Assembly (NCBI RefSeq): GCF_032854445.1 | Contig: NC_088306.1 | Coordinates: 2,724,373 to 2,788,372, forward strand | DNA from: Liolophura sinensis | Lineage: Eukaryota > Mollusca > Polyplacophora > Chitonida > Chitonidae | Direction: 5' to 3' | Length of the DNA stretch: 64,000 bases | Shown here: positions 59,801 to 64,000 of the stretch, piece by piece | Layout: each line of letters opens with the position of its first letter | Numbering within the stretch: position 1 is the first letter of the stretch | The notes under the pieces: generated by a model | What the model was told of the DNA's origin: nothing | Database searches by the model: none | What the model saw: only the letters and a program-made list of their open reading frames with translations | Made by a program: the position numbers and the translations under genes

Positions 59801-62800
59801 GCAGAGCATGGGGGAAACAAACGACCGCGATAGGTCAGAATTAGAATTACATGTTCCTGTTTAGGCCTTACCTGCAGTATTCTCTGTATGACCTGTTTAT
59901 TGTCGGGCTCGCTGCCTTCTACCTGGTTCGGTATCCCATTCGGATAACATAACATCTGTAACAGTCGCTGAGCCTGGGTAAGGGAACCAAACGGTGATTG
60001 TAGTGGTAACCATAGTAACAGGATAGCAGTTCAAGGGATACGAAAATGTTACTTATATAATACAACCGCATGCAATTAAAAACAGAAGTAACACCACTGG
60101 AATCAAGCTAAATGATCAGGTGATCAGATAGGAAAAAAATTGGGGCCTCTGTGGCTCAGTCGGTTAGCATGTTAGCGCAGCGTAATGACCCAGGAGCCTC
60201 TCACCAATGTGGTCCCTGTGAGTTCAAGTCCAGCTCATTCTTGGCTTCCTCTCCGGCTGTATGTGGGAAGGTCTGCCAGCAACCTGCAGATGGTTGTAGG
60301 TTTCCCCCGGACTCTGCCGGGTTTCCTCCCGCCAGAACCCTGGCTGCCGTCGTATAAGTGAAATATTCTTGAGTATGGCATAAAACACCAATCAAATAAA
60401 TAAATAAATAAATCAGAAAGAAAAAATTAAGTTTCAACAATGAATGTAATATTTTATGACCTTAGATTTCCTCTAATTCGGATTTGGTAGCAAGGCTATA
60501 AAAGAGCCACATGAATGCAAAACTTCAGCTCAATACATCAAGTACCGAAATGGTGAATTGGTAATTTATGGTAATTAACATGCATAAATAGCATCAACAA
60601 TGAAATATCCTCCTTACATCAATGTGCTTAATATGCATATAGATGCAATACATTTTGAGATGCCACAACTAAGATTTTCTTTCGCTTTGATTCTATCAGA
60701 AGTAGTGAATTTCATAATTTACTGTAACTAATATGCACGCAGCAAATGAACAATGGAAAATCCCCCTCATGTTATTGTGCTCAACATGTGTGCATAGCTC
60801 AATATATGCAGTGCTTCTCAAGATACCACACCTGACCTGTTCTTTAAATTTGGCTTTCCATGTTATTAGACACCAGGCCCAGCCTGGGTAGAGCCTGAGC
60901 TATGCCTGTACTTTGAACAGGTGAGCTAAAAATGGAAGTTTCAGCAGCTCAAATAATATCTTATGACTTTGATTTCTTCAGGTGAATGTTTAGGGCAACT
61001 ACATTATCTTTCTGAGGAGAATCCTCATGAAGTGGTCATGCGTCAAAATGGGAGCACTCATTTTCAGAACGTTCCATTCATAACCATGGTATAGTAGAAG
61101 CCATTGGTTGAACAGTCCCTCAGGATCCTTGACGAACTTTTCTCCCATTTGTAACTGGTTACTTTGGTTACTTACCTGTTTTGGAGACAACATGGAGTCC
61201 AGTAGAAGCTCTTGGTTGAACAGCCCCTCGGGATCCTTGAGGAACTTCTCTCTGACCCATTCTTGACTACGAATCTCCTTCAGTGTGTACTTGGCGTACT
61301 CGCTCAGTCCGGCCGTCTCCATACCACCATTACTACCTCTACTGGTCGGCCTTGAGAGTGACAAACAAAGGGAGACATTACAACCTAATACATGTAAGCA
61401 TGAGTGAGTGAGTGGGCGAGTGCTTGGGGTTTAACGTCGTACTTAACAATTTTTCAGTCATATCACGACGAAGGAATCCGTAGAATGCATGTAATGTGTC
61501 TCCTTGTTGCAGGACGGATTTCCACCGCTCTTTTATCTAGTGCTGCTTCATGAGGCACCCTACTGGAGGCAAGTAAGCCGCCCCGCCTGAGCCATTATAC
61601 TGATATGGGTCAAACAGTCGTTGCACTATCCCCTTCATGCTGAACGTCAAGCGAGGAAGTTACAACTTCCTCTTTTAAGGTCTTGGGTGTGACTCGACCC
61701 AGGATTGACCCTGGATCTTTCGCTCCCGAAGCAGACACTCTACCAACTGTGCTATCAGGGCCGGAGTGTACGCATGAGAGATTTGTAAAAAAAAGTACAC
61801 ATTGTACATTAGACTTGTCAGGAATTTGGAATATCTCCATCTTATTTAGTTTGTTTTTCCTGAATTTTGGGCAGAGGAAAAAGAAAAAAAAAATCAACCA
61901 AAAAAATAAAACAAAAACATCACTCCTTTATCTGGTATATGACTGTGAAAGTCTTTAACATATAGACATGACTGATCCAGCTTGAGCTGGGTTCAAATAC
62001 GCAATCTACAAGTGACCTAGATACTCACAACCCAATGAGTTGTAAGTGGAGCAACAGTACAATAAATGACCTAAAATTTCACCAAAAACAGAGCAATTTT
62101 ATAAGCAAATAAAATGTCAAAATAAAATGGTGTTGAAATAGACTCTTTCAGAAAGACATCATCCTTCGTTCCAAACAAACCTCAAAACACCTGTCTACAA
62201 TCAATAGATCTTTCAGAATCAGGAAGATGTACCACTTTGTTTTAGATCATTTTAGGTCATTTACAGTTAGGACAGTGCAGTATATAAGGTACTCACTCCA
62301 AGTTTTCCTCAAAACTCTTGAACAGCGTACTGAACAAGTCCTGCTGCTGATTGCCTGTCCTGCTGGTACTGCTGGCAGATTTGTCTACTTCCTCCTCCCC
62401 ACATGAATCACCTGTCAACCACACACACTCATGCATGAAAAGCAAATATATTAATACAGATAATACAGAAATGAGCTGTTTACTACCCAGCTGGAAGACC
62501 GATTGAATGATTTCATTTAACTGCTATCTAGTGGGTTTACTGAGATCAAAACTGAAGCACAGCTTATCAAAAACCAGCATAGCTTATTGCCAAGAACCTG
62601 CATACAGCATACTGTAATTCTTCAACCTTTTCGAATGTTTGCAAGGAGTTTATACAAACATACTCTGAAGGCATTACGCTGTGTAGATTGACAAAATTTT
62701 ACCTTTTGTGAAGGCCTGAAACTGGCCATTCCAACCAATGCACATGTAGATTTGTCTCCAAAAACAAATTTAAAATGTGCAAAAAGTTGCACTGAAAGTT

Positions 62801-63086
62801 GCTCTTTCACATGCGAAAAGGTTGAGGAATTAGAGTATATAGCTCACTAAGAATTAACATAACTTACCCAGAACTAACATAGCTTTGAGCACGGCCAGCA
62901 CAGCACCCACGGTGATGCTGGCGTGAGCTGCTGTCAGCAGATTGCGATCACACGATGCCCGCACATTACACGTGTTTCTTCCCTGAAGACTTGTCGGGGA
63001 GAAGGTGACCGGTGAGGTCTTAAAGAGGTGTAGTAATAGATGACAGGTCAGCCTCGCGCCCGACTCTGCATCCTGATCTCCTCCAG
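41523..63086 (-). CDS. MED12: Mediator of RNA polymerase II transcription subunit 12, C-terminal 19 exons (5' part outside window)
   Basis: MED12 links the CDK8-cyclin C kinase module to Mediator in the nucleus and helps activate the kinase. The visible part, about 938 codons, aligns from memory with roughly the last 40% of the 2177-residue human protein. Landmarks in order are [105 protein letters not shown], a basic [11 protein letters not shown] patch, and proline/glutamine-rich tails (PQL and OPA-like) ending with [14 protein letters not shown] before TGA. All 19 exons have GT donors and AG acceptors, and every junction is phase-consistent. The kinase-activating N-terminus and the LCEWAV domain lie beyond the right edge. 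Introns are crowded with tandem repeats and SINEs. Confidence 0.96.
42197..42388 (-). CDS. MED12: MED12 exon (2nd from the 3' end)
   Basis: With the phase-compatible acceptor ACCTTACAG, the first base completes ATT; then [56 protein letters not shown] and AG (phase 2). The same frame extends upstream through [11 protein letters not shown] to another AG, but using that site would break phase with the preceding exon. Donor AG|GTAGCG is weak. Confidence 0.78.
43484..43512. repeat. G-rich tract
   Basis: GGGAAGC followed by a G run of about 19 bases, in the large MED12 intron. Confidence 0.85.
45595..46180 (-). repeat. 9-bp/18-bp simple array in the large MED12 intron
   Basis: A mosaic of 9-mers TTGAAAGCC and TTGAAAACA (or TTGAAACCA), with occasional 8-mers. 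About 63 monomers. Frames on both strands stay open ([18 protein letters not shown]), without splice or start support. Confidence 0.95.
46652..47091 (+). repeat. 61-bp tandem repeat (about 7 copies) in the large MED12 intron
   Basis: The unit starts GCTTTGTGATCCTGGGGCCT, contains TTATCCAACATGATCTAACC and ends TTCCTGTTACATGTAT. Copies are very similar and the last is the most diverged. Confidence 0.95.
47876..47987. repeat. Hairpin-repeat family, copy 1
   Basis: GTTATGTGGTCACTCAGTGA then CAGGAT pairs with AATCCTGTCACTGAGTAATG then ATGTAAC across a 59-bp loop. Upstream, TGATGGGTCTTTGCAGGATA matches, inverted, the region right of copy 3. A nearby AAGGGAGATAAC word (inverted, about 47772) also accompanies copies 2 and 3. 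Confidence 0.7.
48090..48342 (-). CDS. MED12: MED12 exon (3rd from the 3' end)
   Basis: Phase 1 in: [59 protein letters not shown] and HGDYA, ending AT|GTGAGG (phase 2). If the donor were not used, the frame would end at once (GDYAM then TGA), a possible alternative C-terminus. Confidence 0.86.
49214..49325 (-). CDS. MED12: MED12 exon (4th from the 3' end)
   Basis: Phase 0 in, phase 1 out: [37 protein letters not shown] and G. Proline/glutamine-rich, in the position of the PQL (catenin-binding) region of vertebrate MED12. Donor G|GTAAGT. Confidence 0.86.
49906..50016 (-). CDS. MED12: MED12 exon (5th from the 3' end)
   Basis: Thirty-seven codons, phase 0 both sides: [37 protein letters not shown]. 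The basic patch corresponds to human KKKSTKGKKRSQPATK, a likely nuclear-localisation segment. Acceptor GGTTTTGCAG, donor CAG|GTCAGT. Confidence 0.9.
50388..50528 (+). mobile_element. SINE family 1, 3' half
   Basis: GGTCTGTCAGCAACCTGCGG, TTTCCCCCAGGCTCTGCCCG, CTCTTGAGTACGGC and an AAATAAATAAATTAATTAA tail. 5'-truncated, antisense in a MED12 intron. Confidence 0.85.
50685..50796 (-). CDS. MED12: MED12 exon (6th from the 3' end)
   Basis: The first base completes AGG; then [36 protein letters not shown]. It matches human LLLYHTH...AYYLEPLPLPPED. Donor ATG|GTAAAG, phase 0. Confidence 0.96.
51126..51265 (-). CDS. MED12: MED12 exon (7th from the 3' end)
   Basis: Phase 0 in, phase 2 out: [46 protein letters not shown] and AG. 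It matches human KQKISPWDLFEGLK and APLSWGWFGTV. Donor AG|GTCAGT. Confidence 0.96.
51299..51360 (+). mobile_element. SINE family 1 fragment, internally deleted
   Basis: GGGAAGGTCTGGCGGCAACC and TGCAAATGGCTGTGGGTTTC, then directly CACCATAATGG; the middle of the body is missing. Confidence 0.6.
52042..52203 (-). CDS. MED12: MED12 exon (8th from the 3' end)
   Basis: Fifty-four codons, phase 0 both sides: [54 protein letters not shown]. It matches the human RQLLPLP...VITCEPQGSLIDTKGN block. Acceptor TGTATTTACAG, donor CAG|GTGAGC. Confidence 0.97.
52426..52520 (-). mobile_element. SINE family 1 fragment
   Basis: GACGGCAGCCAGCATTACGG, GAGGAAACCTGGCAGAGC and CCATCTGCAGGTTGCTGG are diagnostic words of the family body; both ends are missing. 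Confidence 0.7.
52628..52957 (-). mobile_element. tRNA-derived SINE, family 2
   Basis: The minus-strand head at the right is GGTGGCCTAATGGTTAGAGC, then CAGGATCAAACCTGGG (A- and B-box-like). The far end (ATGGTTTAATGTCGCACTTA) matches the 61.4 kb copy. It lies in a MED12 intron. It resembles a tRNA only over its head. Confidence 0.78.
53264..53384 (-). CDS. MED12: MED12 exon (9th from the 3' end)
   Basis: The first base completes AAT; then [20 protein letters not shown] and [14 protein letters not shown]. It matches human [15 protein letters not shown] exactly over 15 residues. Donor AAG|GTTTGT is weak. Confidence 0.95.
53590..53800 (-). mobile_element. Possible tRNA-derived SINE remnant
   Basis: The right end, on the minus strand, reads GGTCGTGGCCAAGTGGTAAA (A-box-like) and, 30 bases on, CAATTCAAACCCAGC (B-box-like). 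The body is not shared with the two main families, so this call is weak. Confidence 0.35.
53826..53935 (-). CDS. MED12: MED12 exon (10th from the 3' end)
   Basis: Phase 0 in, phase 2 out: [20 protein letters not shown], then [16 protein letters not shown] and AA. It matches human VGGMFDTVQR...EWAMLLLEII. Acceptor GATTGACAG, donor AA|GTAAGT. Confidence 0.95.
54065..54319 (-). mobile_element. SINE family 1, full length with 10-bp target-site duplication
   Basis: Tail TTTATTTATTGG, 3' part TACGCCGTACTCAAGAATAT, body and head (GACTTGAACTCACAGCG). It is flanked by TCCTGGATGA at 54055-54064 and 54320-54329. It lies in a MED12 intron, in gene orientation. Confidence 0.9.
54691..54759 (-). CDS. MED12: MED12 exon (11th from the 3' end)
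   Basis: Twenty-three codons, phase 0 both sides: [20 protein letters not shown], then LSL. It matches human KPKQLMHEALKLRLNL. Acceptor TTATTTACAG, donor TTG|GTAAGT. Confidence 0.92.
54856..54946. repeat. Hairpin-repeat family, copy 2
   Basis: The left arm CGTTACATGGTTGCTCAGTG continues ATAGGATAC. It pairs with GTATCCTATCACTGCGTAAT and CATGTAAC over about 28 bp with two mismatches; the loop is about 34 bp. A MED12 exon lies 97 bp to the left. Confidence 0.75.
55098..55157. repeat. Hairpin-repeat family, copy 3
   Basis: The arms are GCAGGATAAATTT and AATTTATCCTGC, with ATCCTGTCACTGAGTAACCA between. The words are shared with the copies at 47.9 and 54.9 kb. Confidence 0.6.
55375..55436 (-). 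mobile_element. Eroded SINE family 2 head
   Basis: TTGAGGTGGATGTTCTAACC and ATTACACC match the tRNA-like end of the copy at 52.6 kb (TTGAGGTGGACGCTCTAACC, ATTAGGCCACC). Only the head is recognisable. Confidence 0.45.
55462..55600 (-). CDS. MED12: MED12 exon (12th from the 3' end)
   Basis: The first base completes AGT; then [20 protein letters not shown] and [20 protein letters not shown]. It matches human [20 protein letters not shown] almost exactly. Ends CTG|GTCAGT, phase 0. Confidence 0.96.
55953..56712 (-). repeat. 25-bp minisatellite array in a MED12 intron
   Basis: About 30 units of the type AACTTTTGGGAAAGGTAGAC AAAGC (plus strand), with AATAAAATTTTGGG variants. All three minus-strand frames are nearly stop-free ([13 protein letters not shown]-like), giving long spurious frames. 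Confidence 0.94.
56819..56983 (-). CDS. MED12: MED12 exon (13th from the 3' end)
   Basis: The first base completes GGC; then [35 protein letters not shown] and DREKTQK, ending AG|GTCAGT (phase 2). It matches human [15 protein letters not shown]. The frame stays open into the following intron (see findings). Confidence 0.94.
57504..57607 (-). CDS. MED12: MED12 exon (14th from the 3' end)
   Basis: Phase 0 in, phase 2 out: [20 protein letters not shown], then [14 protein letters not shown] and two bases. It matches human SLLENIAKATIEVFQQS. Donor GG|GTAGGC. Confidence 0.93.
58168..58268 (+). repeat. 25-bp tandem repeat (4 copies) in a MED12 intron
   Basis: The unit is AAATATCAATACTGAATACA then AGTTG, four nearly exact copies. 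Confidence 0.93.
58594..58668 (-). CDS. MED12: MED12 exon (15th from the 3' end)
   Basis: Twenty-five codons, phase 0 in and out: [20 protein letters not shown], then SASQS. It matches human [20 protein letters not shown]. Acceptor TATTTTCAG, donor TCG|GTACGT. Confidence 0.92.
58711..59036 (+). repeat. 19-bp minisatellite array in a MED12 intron
   Basis: The unit is ACAGGTAATGATACTTGTT with CAC/TAC and GACAC variants; about 17 copies. Confidence 0.92.
59158..59565 (+). repeat. 15-bp minisatellite array in a MED12 intron
   Basis: The unit is ATGGCTGTGTCAGAA with CC/GT, AC and CTC variants, about 27 copies. It is open in one plus frame (MAVSE pentapeptides) and two minus frames (FLTQP, ISDTA) because 15 is a multiple of three. 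No splice sites or start context support a gene. Confidence 0.93.
59709..59830 (-). mobile_element. SINE family 1, 3' half
   Basis: A TTTA tail, then TTTACGCTGTACTCAAGAAT, TACGACAGCGACCAGCAG and GAGGAAACCAGGCAGAGC. It breaks off before the head, 42 bases from the donor of the neighbouring MED12 exon. Confidence 0.75.
59872..59973 (-). CDS. MED12: MED12 exon (16th from the 3' end)
   Basis: Thirty-four codons, phase 0 on both sides: [17 protein letters not shown] and later KQVIQRILQ. It matches human AQRLMQLICYPHR...IKRILQ. Acceptor TTACCCAG, donor CAG|GTAAGG. Confidence 0.94.
60142..60410 (+). mobile_element. SINE family 1, full length
   Basis: Head TGGCTCAGTCGGTTAGCATG, B-box GTGAGTTCAAGTCC, body CAGCAACCTGCAGATGG, 3' part TTCTTGAGTATGGC and an AAATAAATAAAT tail. 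The flanks (ATCAGATAGGAAAAAAATT and ATCAGAAAGAAAAAATT) look like an imperfect target duplication. It is antisense within a MED12 intron. Confidence 0.88.
61094..61149 (-). pseudogene. Partial, degenerate duplicate of the neighbouring MED12 exon
   Basis: About 107 bp downstream in the MED12 intron (minus-strand sense), a 56-bp stretch repeats 61201-61260. [17 protein letters not shown] here compares with [17 protein letters not shown] in the exon. A 3- to 4-base deletion shortens it. No good acceptor or donor flanks it, so it looks like a non-functional exon fragment rather than an alternative exon. Confidence 0.8.
61176..61350 (-). CDS. MED12: MED12 exon (17th from the 3' end)
   Basis: The acceptor CTCTCAAG precedes G, which completes GAG. 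The frame gives [20 protein letters not shown], then [17 protein letters not shown], and ends MLSPKQ at CAG|GTAAGT (phase 0). It matches the human YAKYVLRSICQQEWVGE region. Confidence 0.93.
61401..61767 (-). mobile_element. tRNA-derived SINE, family 2, probably full length
   Basis: The minus-strand head at the right (TAGCACAGTTGGTAGAGTG; GGTCGAGTCACACCC) is tRNA-like. The body ends in TTAACGTCGTACTTAAC near the left edge. A near-identical word, GTA(A/C)GCATGAG, at 61394-61404 and 61768-61778 looks like a target duplication with one mismatch. It is related to the copy at 52.6 kb and lies in a MED12 intron in gene orientation. Confidence 0.8.
62297..62411 (-). CDS. MED12: MED12 exon (18th from the 3' end)
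   Basis: Phase 1 in, phase 2 out. It encodes [17 protein letters not shown] and [17 protein letters not shown], corresponding to the acidic, low-complexity stretch after VLG in human MED12. Donor GA|GTGAGT. Confidence 0.9.
62868..63086 (-). CDS. MED12: MED12 exon (19th from the 3' end; first in window)
   Basis: The acceptor TTTCAG precedes two bases that complete an upstream codon. The frame reads [20 protein letters not shown] and later [29 protein letters not shown]. Donor G|GTAAGT (phase 1). Confidence 0.93.
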
Positions 63087-64000
63087 CTGAAATTACAGTC
63101 AGGGAATGTTAGCACAGACACACAGACAGACTGACAATCAGACAAACAGCCAGTAATTAAAGTGGTGTTCTTTTGCTGCCTTGATTTACAACAACAGTTC
63201 CGCAAACTTTTCGCCTTTTGGGAGCAAAGCAACTGCTTGATTACCAAACAAATATCTGCTTGATAAGATGAAAACTAAAACATCTCACCTTTAACGTAAC
63301 AACTTTAAGAGTCGTATTTACACATTACAAATGTTGACAATGTCATTCACTGGATTGTACACGTAACAAACTGCTTTTGAGGAAACGGTTTAAAGGCACA
63401 TACATCATATATGTCTGTAAATGAATATAGACGTGATGAAAAACATTTTTTTCGATGTATGTCAGGGTGAAAATAAGAGAAGAAAAGCAGTAAACCCATA
63501 AATCTGCAAATAGAAAACGCCAACAAGAGGAAGATCAACCTGTGAGAAACAGTGAGCCTTCCAAAACCTGAAACAAACTTAATACCTTTTCCCAGTCTTC
63601 AAAATAAGCAGTAGTGAGTGCTTTGATAACAGAACAAGTGACAAAGTGATAAAATGTAAATTATATACATATATTTCAAAGCAAAAGGAAGTTATGAATT
63701 TGAAAACCTTTTTGGAAGATTGTTTTAGAACAATTTGTTAATTGATACTGGGCAAACTCAGCATAGACATCTACCATTAGAGTTTATAATCAAAATTGTT
63801 TCATTAAAGTGTTTGTATACATTAAGAATATTTTGTAAAAAGGGAAGTACAGTGAAACAACAGTGCAAAACAAATACCACTCAAACTGAAATAAAGTTTG
63901 ATACTGTACACAGACGAAAGCTTGGGAATTCTGCCAAATTGAAAAGCAAAATGGACATGTAACGTGACTGCTGGAATCTTGTTGATGTAAAACACAACAT
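63087..64000 (-). other. Upstream MED12 intron running off the window edge
   Basis: No exon matching the next MED12 segment is visible. A minus-strand donor-like AAAG|GTGAGA near 63288 has stop-containing sequence before it in the frames I checked, so I do not call an exon. Confidence 0.6.

Overview
This is a window from an animal nuclear genome, most likely a mollusc (bivalve or gastropod). The evidence is GT-AG introns, non-coding spacers of many kilobases, tRNA-derived SINEs of a type I recognise from mollusc genomes (oligo-TTTA or TAAA tail, 'GAATATTCTTGAGTACGGCG' 3' part), many tandem arrays, and a C-terminal Mediator subunit 12 (MED12) sequence that aligns closely with the animal protein. 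I see no bacterial, viral or organellar genes. Almost every long frame in the tandem arrays is an artefact of repeats without stops.

Layout. (1) 1-3.5 kb: two SINEs, then a leftward gene (CDS 2035-3021) for a repeat protein of unknown family. It has about seven units built on 'VKPEgEE.A...KG..M..ll'. One unit lies in another frame between two offsetting single-base shifts. (2) 3.5-6.1 kb: a divergent, AT-rich spacer. (3) 6.1-36.1 kb: a rightward gene for a paralogous repeat protein (297 aa; coding exons 28361-28923, 31626-31796, 32488-32647). A donor at 6151 and an acceptor ending at 28219 suggest a 5' UTR exon near 6.1 kb and a first intron of about 22 kb. That interval holds a 5.9 kb minisatellite field (53-bp units passing into 37-bp units), a 28-bp array, a full SINE, a Harbinger-like MITE and a long hairpin. 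(4) 36-41.5 kb: a convergent spacer with a 43-bp array. (5) 41.5-63.1 kb: the C-terminal 19 coding exons of MED12 on the minus strand. Every exon junction is phase-consistent and about 938 codons are visible. The 5' part of the gene lies beyond the right edge. Its introns carry at least six tandem arrays, several SINEs, a hairpin-repeat family and a partial copy of one MED12 exon.

How the genes relate. The two repeat-protein genes are diverged paralogues arranged head to head, about 2.6 kb apart at their inferred first exons, so they may share control sequences. They are the best candidates here for something undescribed. MED12 is an unrelated housekeeping gene of the Mediator kinase module. 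It converges on the rightward repeat-protein gene, with a 43-bp tandem array in the spacer.

Limits. No search or alignment program was run. Family calls rest on recalled protein families, exon calls on phase and splice consensus, and copy numbers are estimates.
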